Positions 20,401 to 30,405 of a DNA stretch of 64,000 nt are shown piece after piece. Numbering within the stretch: the stretch's first letter is position 1; every line of letters starts with the position of its first letter. A program made the translations under genes and the position numbers. This DNA comes from Isochrysis galbana (taxonomy: Eukaryota; Haptophyta; Isochrysidales; Isochrysidaceae), in assembly GCA_018136815.1 (NCBI GenBank), contig CM030940.1, positions 3,280,601 through 3,344,600 on the forward strand, given 5' to 3'. The notes below the pieces were generated by a model. The model was not told the origin of the DNA, did no database searches, and saw only the letters and a list, made by a program, of their open reading frames with translations.

Positions 20401-20939
20401 TTCTTCTTTTCTCCGGTCATGCGCGAACCCTCGCTGCTCCGTCGCCGTTCACTAGCGCAAACTACAATAAAGCCCGCTGGTCATAGAACTCATCTCTTAC
20501 CTCTGACTGACCTCCACCCAGTACTACTTACTACTTCTTGGCTATCGAAGTATAAGTTTTGTAAATTTTTGTCAAATTTGGGCGGTTAATCGAAATCGAA
20601 TTTTCTGATCAAAATTCAAAATTTGGGGCCTTTTCCTTTTACTTGGAAAGAAACAAAACTTGTGGGAGACTTGTGTCGCATCCGCGATAGACCTTTTTGT
20701 TTTAGAAGTTGTTTGCGTTTCTATGTTCCCTCCTTTGCGCAGAGCGCCACGGTGCCGTACCCCTCCCCCCTCCCCCTACCCCTACGCCCCCACCCCACCC
20801 CACACCCCCAGCGCCGCTGGGCATGGCTCCCAACCCCAATCTCCAATCTCACCAGGGCCTCACGCTTCGGGGTTGCGCGGCCGCGCGGCCTCCTGCGCGC
20901 GCCCCGCGCCTCCTACACGCGCCGCGTAACGCGTAACCC

Positions 20940-21060
20940 CCCCCCCCCCGTATTTGGACTGTATTTGTATCTAGCACCGTATCTGACCGTATTTGGGAGT
21001 TGACCCAGATACAGCCGTATCTACCGTATCTGGGGGGCCGATGGTCCGTATCGCCCATGT
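20940..21060. repeat. Iterated-word locus: CCGTATCT/CCGTATTT
   Basis: Eight or so copies of CGTATYTG or its complement (CAGATACAG, TACCGTATCT, TCCGTATCG) in 120 bp, just after a C run. Non-coding. It belongs to the class of loci built from one repeated short word discussed in the findings. Confidence 0.5.
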
Positions 21061-21591
21061 AGGATTTTGACAACAAAATTTGGGCCCTTCCAAAACAAAA
21101 CTTAGGTAAGAGGTACCCTACTTTCTACTTTAGGGGTAGAGTACGCCACATGTGGCGCTCATCTCAGAGCCGCCACCCCCGCCGCCTCCCTTCTGCCGCC
21201 TCCCCTGCACATATTATTTTTTCCCTCCCTCCCTTCCCGCCCCATCCCTGCCTCTTCCCTCCCTCTCGCACTCGCGGTCCCCCAGCCTTCCCTGCCCTTG
21301 CCCCTGCTCCCCCGCCCTCCGCCTCCCCCTCCCCCTCCCCGTCCGTCTCCGAACCCCCCACCCTCCCCCTCCGCCTCCCAAGCGGCCCCTCCCCTACTAT
21401 ACTCGCATCGAGAAGGAGAAGAAAACAGTGGGACCATCCTAGCTTTGCTGGGGCTGCGCGAGCCTCCCTTCGCGGCGCACACCTCGTGCCCCTTCTCTGC
21501 CTGTGCTGCGCCGATTCCTTTCCTGCGGACTGAGTCCGTACTTCTTCTCGACCCGCTGCGCATTGTTCACCCAAGCTCACAGCCGCAGCAC

Positions 21592-23852
21592 ATGTGGCAT
21601 GCAGAGGGGCTGACATCCGGCCTTTCTGTGCAACATACCGCGGCGTCGGCTCTTTCGCTCCTTGTACACTTCCGCAGAGGCCAGCCCAACGAGCTCGCCT
21701 CTCCGCTCACCGTTTACCCTGAGAGTACAAAGCTCTCTTGCCACGAGGTCATTGTCGCGCCCTTCCTCTCCGCCTACGACGCCGCCTTCCCGGCCACGCC
21801 AGCAGCTCCAGACATCCCTATCAAGTTCCTTCATGTCCAGTGCTGGAACGGACCACGCAAATCGGCCGCGGTGAATGCGCGCGCAGCTCTCCACTTAAAA
21901 GCCGCCAACGCCAGATAGTGGTGTCAGGTGCTTGACCCCTGATCCACGCATTTGCACTTGCAGGATCTCTTCCCACCGCTGAGCCGCAGTACCGAGACGA
22001 GCGCGATCATCTCCAAGCTGTCTTCCCCGGTGTGGTGCCTTGTGCCGACGGAAACACCCGTGAATGCAATTGTGAGAATCCTAGATCGCAGCCACGCCAA
22101 ACAGACCACGCAAGCCAGCTTGCCCATTGTGATCGAGCTGGTGGTCGCTGGAAGTACTGCACTAGTCTCCAGGCAGGTGTGCTCGCTAGCTATTATCGCA
22201 TGTGTTCCAGCATTCTACGCTACCCGCCGCGCCATCACGCGCACTGCCGAGTGTTTGTCCTGCATACTCATTTCGCAGTTGGCCAACTTTGTCTCCATAG
22301 AGAACGGCCAGAAGCTGCTCAAGGCCCTCCACAATCCTGCGGCACATCCTGATGCTGTGCACGCACTCATCGCAGCCGCCTCCTCGGCTGGGTTTGCCGA
22401 ATGGCGGGCCCTGCACCATGCACGCGATGCGCGAGGGCGCACGCCACTCCATGTGGCCGTCATGCATGGTGACATCGAGATGCTACGCAAGCTCCTCCTT
22501 CCTAGCGCGCAAGACTTGGCTATGCCGTACCATGGGCTTTCTCTAGATGATAACAAGGTGAAGCTTCCACCGGATTGCACGGATTCAGCGCGACGCGTGG
22601 TGTGTAGTAGGCCGCATTAGGGCGAGCAGCCAGAGGGTGCCGCACACTATTGGCGTGAACGGGTCTGGCGATTGTGGCGTTTGGCGATTGTGGCGTTTGA
22701 CAACACGACACAGCTATTTGCCCTTATTGCACATTTTCTCATGGCCAGCTCACGAGCGTTCTCAGGATTCACCTCTGCACCTCGCGGCGCTCGCCGGACG
22801 GTCAGTCGTTGTCGCCGCCTTGCTCGCGGCCGGTTGTGGACGCACTGGCCTCATCAATGAGCGCAATCTGGACTTGATGTCGCCCCTCCATCTCTCTGTT
22901 GCTGATGACGCCCCAGGCTCGTGTGAAGTGGTCCGCCTGCTAGTGCAGGCAAGTGGCCTGCTAGCATCGCTATAAGACGGCCCGCCACACGCCTCCGGAC
23001 AACTTTTCCGACGAGGAATACGGTGCCATGCGAGGTCACACTGTGTCGCTGTGAGCGATGACCGTGCTCAAGTTTCACTCCTTTTGCAGGCGGACGCAAA
23101 CATCGATGGGCTTTGCTGGGATACCACTCCGCTGATGGCTGCACTGTCAGCAGGCCATATATCGGCCGCTCGCTTGCTGCTCGAGCTCAAGGCGAACCCA
23201 AACATCCAGAATGGTGGGCGCGTGTGTTTTGCACCCTGTCGTTGTGAGGATGCTAACACAACGAGCCGTTGGTTCGTTTCGACACCCTAACCCAAAGCTC
23301 TCCAGCATGATTACACACGTGTGGCCAAAATTCTCGCGTCTGCACGTTGGATCAGGTGCATCCATGACCGCCCTCGACTACGCTCGTGATGAGGAGTCCG
23401 CAGCCATGGCCCTAGGCTTCATGCGCGCGCCCTTGTGGGGTGAATCTGTGGGGGTTCGGGCGCGCAGCCGACTTCGGCCGACAAGCATGGGCGGGAACGG
23501 GATGGCCGAGACCCCGAGCGGCACCTTCGGGTCCCCGTCTATGCACTGCTGGCACGGTGCAAGCATGACACTGGAGGAGGCCTTGGAAGTCTTGGGTGCG
23601 CCCTCCGAATGGCTGGAACCACTGCGAGCCAACGGCACGCACTATGCAGACATCCGAAGGCTATGGCGCGCACGGATCTTGGCATCGCATCCGGACAAGC
23701 AGCAACATCATCCATCGCGCCGCCGCGGCATGGATGTCCAGGCAAGGCGTGATCGTGACGGCGCATGCCATGACGAGGCAACGCTACTTTTTCGGGCTAC
23801 GATGGCTGCTTTCGACATTGTGGAGGCGTGCTACGCTGCGAGGCAGAGATGA
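21592..23852 (+). CDS. Ankyrin-repeat protein with C-terminal J-domain
   Basis: Six exons joined on frame and splice signals: 21592-21870, 21964-22176, 22279-22557, 22766-22948, 23090-23213, 23356-23852 (524 residues). Introns begin GTGAAT, GTGTGC, GTGAAG, GCAAGT and GTGGGC; the fourth is a GC-AG intron. Ankyrin units span exons 3-6: ARGRTPLHVAVMHGDIEMLR, DSPLHLAALAGRSVVVAALL, LMSPLHLSVA, WDTTPLMAALSAGHISAARL, and GASMTALDYARDEESAAMAL. The last 130 residues look like a J-domain: a first helix MTLEEALEVLGAP, helix 2 IRRLWRARILAS then HPDK, and helix 3 TLLFRATMAAFDIVEACYAA. J-domains stimulate Hsp70. The start Met is uncertain; the frame is open upstream. The GTAGAGTACG word at 21137 is 450 bp upstream. 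Confidence 0.7.
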
Positions 23853-23883
23853 GAGCGGTTCTGTTTCGAGTTGTATGTGGAAT

Positions 23884-24035
23884 ATGAAAAAACTTTAGTA
23901 GTATCATATTCTTACTGCACATGCGGCCGTGAACCCACTACTTTCACACAGCAAACTTTCTACACCCCCACTCCCCCCGCCGGTCCTACCCCCTGCCATC
24001 ATGCGACTCGCCCCGTGCACAAGGCTAGGGATTGC
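23884..24035 (-). repeat. R1 B-end fragment and CAGTTA-rich tail
   Basis: AACTTTAGTAGTATCATATT and ATGCGGCCGTG, then TTTCTACACCCCCACT: the B end of R1 in reverse. It is followed at 24036-24150 by alternating CAGTTA and TAACTG words (an iterated-word locus). Confidence 0.55.
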
Positions 24036-24253
24036 CAGCAACTGCAGGGTTTTGAGAGTGGCAGTTATTGTCATGAGGTGGATCAGTTAAGGTAACTGGT
24101 TGCCGGTCGTGGATCCAGTTAGGGGGCAATTAACTGGCATCCCTGACTATAACTTTAGAAGTTTCCTTTTATTATTGTTTGCTCTCGTACATATCTTGGC
24201 GGTCGGCGGTCGGTGAGTAGCCTACCCAGGAAGAGGCGGAAGCCGATACGCCG

Positions 24254-25200
24254 ATGGCGCCGAGAGTGTCGAGGAAGAAGGCCACGGAGGAGGCGCGGGA
24301 GGCTCCTGCACGCCTGCCGGGGCAAGGCGAGCGCACCAAGTGCACGCCTACCAGCGCCTTCGACGGCGCCGCGGGCAAAGACACCTACGAGCCGCGGAGA
24401 AGATTGTCGCCAAGCGCCAGGCCAAGGGCGAGACCCAATGGCTCGTGAAGTGGAAGGGGTACGAGAACCGCGACAACACCTGGGAGCCCCTCGAGCACCT
24501 CGCGGGTTGCGAGGACATGATCGTGGAGTTCCATGAGCGCGAGAGGACCCGCCTGGCTCAGGTAGAAGCGGCGGCCGAGGTGGTGCGAGCGGAGAAGGAG
24601 GCGGAGGCCGCACAGAAGGCTGTGGAGATGGCTGCAGCTGCGGCTGAGGCAAGAAGTGCGGCACGGAAGGCGGCAAAGGAGGCGGGCGATGATCCGGGCG
24701 CCGTCGATCGGGCAGGCGACGTCGCGCAAATGAACGCGGAGCTGCTCACCGGCAGCGGCAAGAAGAACGCTGCTGGGCAGAAGCGCTCGTCATGGGCATG
24801 GGCTGCCTTCGACGACAAAGGCTGCGAAGCCGGCAAGGCCTGCTGCGTGCTCATCAAGGATAATGGCAACCTTTGCGGCACGATGATCGTCTGCCATAGT
24901 GGCCCCACCGGCATGAAGAATCACATTCTGCACAAGCATCCGCGCGAGTACATCAAAATGGCGCCGCCGACCGAGGCGCTCAATCAACGTCAAGATGGAG
25001 ACTCTTCCGAGCGTGGTGGCGCTCCCGGCAACGCAGCGCAAAGAGCTTCACAAGGCGCATGCTCGCTGGCTGTGCAAACGTAAGCGCCCGTTCTCCATAC
25101 CCGAGGATGAGGAGTACAAGTTCATTTGGAAGCTAGCCTTGAAGGGAGCTTATACACCGCCCGATCACAAACTGGTTTTGGCTCAAGTCTCACACTCAGC
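24254..25200 (+). pseudogene. Chromodomain + BED finger + hAT transposase N-terminus
   Basis: The plus-strand coding is in three frames. First frame: MAPRVSRKKATEEAREAP... to GKDTYE. After a 1-bp shift near 24393, a chromodomain follows: AEKIVAKRQAKGETQWLVKW then KGYENRDNTWEPLEHLAG. Next comes an Ala/Glu helix and a BED-type finger (WAAFDDKGCEAGKACCVLIK...CGTMIVC...HILHKHPREY). After another shift near 24990 the hAT N-terminal helix region appears: HARWLCKRKRPFSIPEDEEY then KFIWKLALKGAYTPPD. The DDE catalytic core is missing because a family T fragment follows directly. Chromodomains are common as integrase add-ons but unusual on a hAT protein. Confidence 0.65.
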
Positions 25201-25204
25201 GGCA

Positions 25205-25730
25205 CGCACGAACACAGCGTCCATGGGCAGAAAACCGAAAATCTAGAGCACGCATGAGCTCAGCGCTCCCGTTTTCGAACTCTACGCCAAAGACAGGCTT
25301 CTAATGAGCGATAACCTTGCCATTGTGGCGCGAGCGCTAGGCATAGAAGCCAGACTAGCTTAGCCACCAGAAACCTCAGGTAGCAGCAACCGCAACCGAT
25401 GCCGGCCAGTGAACTAACTGGCCGGCATCACCTTAGAACGCCCACCTTGACACAACCTAAGGCAAGCGCAACCCGACAAAAAGACCCATGCGAAGACGGA
25501 CGCATTGGAAACCGGTAGCCCGGCGGCGCAAGAGCAGGAGGGAGAAGGGAGAAGGGGACTAGACCACAAGGGACAGGGACACGCCGCCTGCCACCGAGAA
25601 GCCCCGTTCACCGAGCCCCTACGTAGTGCACGAGGGGAGTAGCCGTGAGGAGTGGAAAGGGATGCGGGCGTGGCTGCGAGAAAGTTTGTGCACAGCCGCG
25701 CGTGTGGTGAGGAAATTAAGAAGTTTTTTT
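25205..25730 (+). mobile_element. Family T 3' end, copy 2, inserted in the hAT element
   Basis: It starts with GRKPKI (then TAG), the C-terminal coding ELSAPVFELYAKDRLLMSDN and LAIVARALGIEARLA, followed by a stop at about 25362. The 3' region holds GTAGTGCACGAGGGGAG and ends GAAATTAAGAAGTTTTTTTT. Its junction with hAT coding sequence at about 25200 marks a nested insertion. Confidence 0.55.
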
Positions 25731-25735
25731 TTGTT

Positions 25736-26220
25736 TGACCGCCCTAGGGACTAGGGATGGGCGAAGGGTTGCGCGTCGCGGTGTGCTGTCGGGGAGAGTC
25801 TGGCTGAGTGTGATGACTGCTCAGCACATGCCAAGAGGCATGACGTGAGGATGATTGACAGCCCCCCCCGGAGGGGCGTTAGTGCCTGAGGGGAGGGGCG
25901 CGAGGCACCCCCCCATGACCCCTACTCTAAGAGTAGGTTGGGTGAATCAAGTATAAACTTAGTTGCGCCGCGACCCATAAAAATGTGTTTGAAATTAAAG
26001 TATCGTTGCATTTGCACAGCCACAACAGCCACTCAAAACTGCCGCTAGCCATAGGTAGACTGACCTTGCCCGGGTCGTGGGCTTGCCCCTCAGAATAGTA
26101 CACTCTTTTGTCCACGCCGCTTCTGCAACAAATTGCTATACAAAGTGCTTCAAGTCATATATGTCCGTTATTGCTGCCCAGCTGTCAGAAATGGGTCGCC
26201 GAATCAATTCGAGTCCTTCC
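25736..26220. other. Repeat remnants, no gene
   Basis: An R2 terminus (TTTGACCGCCCTAGG) sits at 25735. An inverted R3 end with AGTATAAACTTAGTT lies at 25885-25960. The rest carries nothing recognisable. Confidence 0.35.
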
Positions 26221-26225
26221 GAGGT

Positions 26226-27414
26226 TCATTGCAAGGCCTCAAGGAGCCGCGCCTCCTCGGCCTGCAGCGCAGCTTGCAGCGACTCAACGTCGCGCTGCTG
26301 CGATTCGTTGGCGGCTAGTCGCTGCTGCACCTTGGCAAGCTGGTCGCGCAGCGCGTCCGCCTCTGCAGTAAGCTGGGCGAGATCGCCCTCGGCGGCCGCG
26401 AGCTCCGTCTGCAAGGGCGTAGCACTAGCTCGTGAGCTGCAGTGAGCGCCATGCGCAGGCTGGCGCCAGTTTGCGCGTGCGCACCTTCGTGGCCGTCAGT
26501 CTGGCACGCATCACGGCGCGTTCACGATGAGCGGCTCGCGCAGCGAGCTGGGAGAGTGGCTCGAGGATCACCTACGGCGGAGAACGGCGCGGCACGCATG
26601 AGCTCAATGTCCTACCGATCGAAAGCATGCACGCACACGGCGCTCCGCACAGGAAGCGCACCTCGCATGCGACGACAAGGTGGGAGAAGACGGCGCTGTT
26701 ATCGAGCTTGGCGATGAGCATCGTGGTACCGTCACCATGCACCTCCACCTGGCCTTCATGCTCGGCCGCTCGCACCGTGGCGAGCGGCGGCCCGTTGGCT
26801 GGCCCGATGGAGAAACCGACGGCTGACCCGTCGGCCGCGGCCACATTGAACGAGTAGCGGCAGAGCGATGGCTCGGACACGGCGATGGGCACCTCAAAGA
26901 CAGTGCTCGGTCCAAGTGAGAGTGCGGTCGCCGCCCACCGCTGGGCGTCGATCCCTGGCTCGTCAGCGCCATCACACCCCTCATCCTCTGTGTTGCGCGC
27001 CGGCGTAGTTGATGTTGCGCTCGGTGCACCGCCCTCGAGCGCTGTCACCACCTGCGCGGCCGACTCGCCAGCGTGCGGGTGCTCCCGTGCCTCCTCTTGC
27101 TGCGTTACGCCAACCTTCGTTCCGCCGTTTGCTCCAAGTGTGCCCTGCGTGATGGCGACGAGGCCCTCGATGATGGAGCAGTAAGACTCCATTGCCTGCT
27201 GCGCCGAGAGCGACCGCACGTCGTTCCACGCCTCCCACTTGGCTCGCGCGACGGCCTGGAAGAAGGGGGGTCCCTGTGCAGGAGCTGGGCCTTCAGCCTG
27301 TTTGAATAGCGCGTAGAGCTTCAGCCGCTGCGAGTTGGTGAGCAGCTTCTGAGGGAGGCGCTTGGCGTGCTCTGAGGCGGCGGCGTACCGCGACTCGAGA
27401 GATGGGGGCGGCAT
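26226..27414 (-). CDS. Acyl-CoA-binding domain + GOLD domain protein (ACBD3/GCP60-like) with coiled-coil tail
   Basis: The ACB domain, residues 1-90: ESRYAAASEHAKRLPQKLLT, then NSQRLKLYALFKQAEGPAP and the signature FFQAVARAKWEAWNDVRSLS, which binds long-chain acyl-CoA. After an acidic linker comes a GOLD domain: STVFEVPIAVSEPSLCRYSF to IAKLDNSAVFSHLVVACEVR. This order is that of ACBD3, a Golgi-resident scaffold (family knowledge). Downstream exons add a coiled coil: one ending 26485 (VILEPLSQLAARAAHRERAV...) and the last 26408-26226 (TELAAAEGDLAQLTAEADAL...), with intron 26484-26409. The junction between the GOLD exon and the VILEPL exon (about 26634-26570) could not be resolved: the only phase-0 donor would make a 24-bp intron around a TAG. 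Confidence 0.7.
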
Positions 27415-27718
27415 GGAGCGGGGAAGGGAGGGAGGGGAAGAGGGAGAGAAAGAGAAGGAGAGAAAGGTTAGAGTGGGTAGGTAGGGGGGAAGGGGCGGGG
27501 GGCAGCGGGGCGTGTGTGTGCAGCGGAGCACGTGTGGAGAGGGGGGTGGGGGAGGAGAGTGAGTGCGGGGGAGGGGGGGGGATGCGAATTTTTCTTTCGC
27601 GGGCGGCGAGATGGGTGCGAGTGGCAGGCAGAGCACCACTCGCGAGGTGTAGAGAAGGAGCGCATTCAAAGAATGAATTGAGTGATGTGGGGTCGGCGGA
27701 GGAGAGAGGAACGAACCA

Positions 27719-27793
27719 CAGAGTACTACAATAGTATTCTAGGTGATTTCATGTAGGAGTACTTCTACCACTCCTACTATCTACAAGAGTAGG
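27719..27793. promoter_or_regulatory. GTACT/AGTAG word cluster upstream of the ACBD gene
   Basis: AGAGTACTACAATAGTATTC, TAGGAGTACTTCTACC and CTCCTACTATCTAC within 75 bp, about 300-380 bp upstream of the ATG at 27414. Listed with the other GTAC-centred clusters. Function inferred from position only. Confidence 0.25.
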
Positions 27794-28160
27794 GAGATGA
27801 GAAAGATGAAGGGGGGGAGAGAGCGAAAAGATTGAAGGGGGAAGAGAAGGCAGTGGGGAGGGAAGGGGAGAGAGAGTGAGATGAGACGGAAGGTGGGGGG
27901 GGGTCAGGGGAATCTAAGGTACAATAGCCTTCGAGGAGAGAGACTTTGTAATGCAAGGGGGACGAAGGGAAGGAGAGGAAGAAGAGGGAGGGTGAGAGGG
28001 GATACTCGTAGAGAAGAGAGAGGGCGATAGACTCTAGAGTTTTTAAGTGCCCGCCGGTCTCCAAGGGTATATGTTTGATATTGTTTTGTTGTAGTGATGT
28101 CGTGGTAGAACCCCTGAAGCCTGAAGGTCAATTGGTGTCTCCGATCTCGTTCTCGTCTAT

Positions 28161-28320
28161 CGTCTATATTTAGGGCGGTCAAACAGTGACATATCTACTT
28201 ACATGCGTGGGGGGCTGCATTGTTTGACCGTTCTCCAAAGCCCAAGAAAAAAACACCTGGGCGCCTTACGCCTTACCTGCCGCCACGAAAAATTGCCGAG
28301 GAAAATGGTAGGGGTAGGGC
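28161..28320 (+). mobile_element. Repeat R2: mini-element with GGGCGGTCAAAC ends
   Basis: GGGCGGTCAAACA at 28162 faces TGTTTGACCG at 28224-28234, an inverted pair only about 70 bp apart. A conserved tail with CCTGCCGCCACGAAAA and AAATGGTA follows, then another GGGCGGTCAAACA at about 28318. The closest relative, including the tail, is 56325-56455; shorter copies are at 39923-40010 and 52622-52650. Non-coding. Confidence 0.6.
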
Positions 28321-28470
28321 GGTCAAACAGGAGCTGTATCCGCGGAACCATGGGATCGAGCATTTGGTTCACATCCGCTCTGGGTCTACCACGGGTGAGA
28401 GGCAGTAGGGAAGTCACCGTGGCGGTGATTGCTCCATGTATGTGCCCGGCCTGGCCTGGATGCCCCGTCA

Positions 28471-28545
28471 GGCTGATATCAGGTTCTGATATCAGGTTAT
28501 CAGGCCTACTAGACCTGATAACCTGATATCAGGCTGATATTATGA
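28471..28545. repeat. Iterated-word locus: CTGATATCAGG
   Basis: Within 75 bp there are four CTGATATCAGG copies plus shortened versions (TTATCAGG, CCTGATAA), arranged around CCTACTAGA. Each word is itself a palindrome (TGATATCA). Confidence 0.7.
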
Positions 28546-28554
28546 CTACTAACT

Positions 28555-29487
28555 TTAGAATAAAATAAAATTCACGTCAGTAAACGAGCCATCGACCCGA
28601 ACCGCGAGCGATCGGCCATGCCTCTCAGTGACGATGGATGATGGGCTGCGAGGCTGGGTGGAGGCGAGGCTGGTGGCGGCGAGGCTGGGTGGAGGTGAGG
28701 CTGGTGGAGGCGAGGCTGGTCGCAACGAGGCTGGTGGCGGCGAGGCTGGTCGTAATGAGGCTGGTGGTAACGAGGCTGGGGTGGCGGTGGGGTTGGTGGC
28801 GGCGAGGCTGGTTGCGGCGAGGCTGGTGGCTGCGAGGCTGGTGGCTGCGAGGCTGGTGGCTGCGAGGCTGGTGTCGGCGAGGCTGGTGGCTGCGAGGCTG
28901 GTGGCGGCAAGGCTGGGTGCAGGCGAGGCTGGTGGCTGCGAGGCTGGGTGGAGGCGAGGCGCCTTCGCCGTATCACTTGCGCGCACCGACTCGATGAGGG
29001 AGAGGAACTGAGGATCAACGGAAGCACACTTGGCAGACTTGTTTCTGCCGAAGATGTGATCCGCGATCCTCGTAGCCCCTCCATTCCTCCGGCAGCCACA
29101 CCCCAGGCAAGCCCAGTGAGTGTTGTTGGGGTCTTCCTCGTTCACAATCGAAACGCACTTCCACACAGGATCAGTGCGCCTCGAAACGAGGGAGCGCTTA
29201 CGACCGGATAAAACCGGCTGGCTCAGACCTGTGGCACGCGCTGGGAGCACATTGAATATGCTCCCAGGCGCGGGCACAGGCTCCTCCTCCTCCTGCCGAG
29301 TGAGGACCGGCTGCGTTGCGCCGTCGAGCAGCGCAGCCCACGCATGCCTTGCTTCGCCACCACGCGCAAGCGCGAGCTCGTGGTCAGCGCCGTCGCCGTC
29401 GCCGTCGCTGCTGCTGTCGCTCTCCACCACGCGCGCGGATCGGCTCGCGCGCGTGGGGTTGGGGTTGAAGGTGGAGCGGCTCGCCAT
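28555..29487 (-). pseudogene. BED-finger transposase N-terminus with coding minisatellite
   Basis: Starting from ATG 29487, an acidic N-terminus is followed by a BED-type finger at about residues 100-150: RTDPVWKCVSIVNEEDPNNT, HWACLGCGCRRNGGATRIAD, then HIFGRNKSAKC. BED fingers head many hAT transposases. From about 28970 to 28640 the frame is a minisatellite of roughly 15-bp units (GAGGCTGGTGGCGGC on the plus strand) encoding ATSLA and PPASP repeats. The frame stops at 28555 with no transposase core. It may be non-functional transposon debris. The MITE-like end at 29600-29690 lies just upstream. Confidence 0.5.
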
Positions 29488-29599
29488 CGCCAGGAGGGGA
29501 GGGGGCAGGGAGCAGCCGACACGTGCGGAGGGGCGCGGGCGGAGGCGTTCCGCACGCGGGGGGAAAAGGCCCCCCCTGTGATATTTTGCCCCACTGTTT

Positions 29600-29690
29600 T
29601 TCGCACTGTTTTTTACTGTTTTTTTTCGATCCCCCAAAACAGCTGTTTTTACTGTCTTTCTAGACCTCACCCGCTGTCTTTCACATCTAG
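29600..29690. mobile_element. MITE right end related to 6162-6666
   Basis: AAAACAGCTGTTTTTACTGT, CTTTCTAGACCTCACCC and TTTCACATCTAGG align with 6612-6664. The matching left end was not found, so this is a truncated copy. It is also rich in CTGTTTTT words. Confidence 0.55.
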
Positions 29691-29999
29691 GGTCCTAGGG
29701 AACCAGAAACCCGCCCGTCTGCTGAGAAGGCGCTCACTGCCTATCCACCTGCCCTCACTGCTCACTACCTATCCACTTCCTCCGGAAAAGAAAACTTGCT
29801 CGTAATCACATGCCCTACCAAACGGTGAGTGGTCCGCAAAGGTGAGATCATAGTCCTCTGGCCCGCCTGAGACGGGCGCCTCCCCAACTGGGCCTTCTGC
29901 GCGCGCACCGGCGATTGTGGAGGGCAGCGCAGGCTCCTCGGGCGAGATCTGGGTTGACATGCCTCCCCCCCCCCCGCGTCGGGCCGCAGAAAATCGGGA

Positions 30000-30125
30000 G
30001 TTGAAAAACAAGAGTTGCTAGTGGGGTCTCGATTTCGACCCTCTCTTGTGTTTCTCGAGATCCAGGCTCTCCCGATTTTCGAAAATCGAGACCTTGCTTT
30101 TCGAAAATAAGGGTCTCGATTCACG
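30000..30125. repeat. Iterated-word locus: TCTCGATTT/AAATCGAGA
   Basis: GGTCTCGATTTCGACC, TTTCTCGAGATCC, CCCGATTTTCGAAAATCGAG, TTTTCGAAAATAAGG and GGTCTCGATTC, in both orientations, fill 125 bp. Non-coding. Confidence 0.5.
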
Positions 30126-30405
30126 ATCGGCGGTCGCGTAGACCGGCCCTAAAGCTTACAGACTAAAAACTCTCACAAAAGACAAAAGACACACTTTTGG
30201 CGCTCTTCCCGTCGCCGCCGCGGCTTGCTGCGCGTGCCGCCTCAACTCGTGAGTGCTCGGTGCCGTGCTCTCTCTCCATTGCGCGGGCCCGGCTGCGTCT
30301 CGCGCGTGGCGCGGCGGGCTCACCATCACCCCCGCCGCACTCCGCTTTCCGTATAGGTGGTGCTCTTCTCTTCCTCTCAACCCCGACCGCACGCTGCTGT
30401 CTGTG

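Noticed and set aside
21150-21533. Pro/Ser-rich plus-strand frame upstream of the ankyrin gene
   Set aside because: C-rich leader sequence; a different frame from the ankyrin exons and without motif.
28628-29011. Plus-strand Gly/Ala/Arg repeat protein
   Set aside because: Antisense image of the minisatellite in the BED-finger frame.
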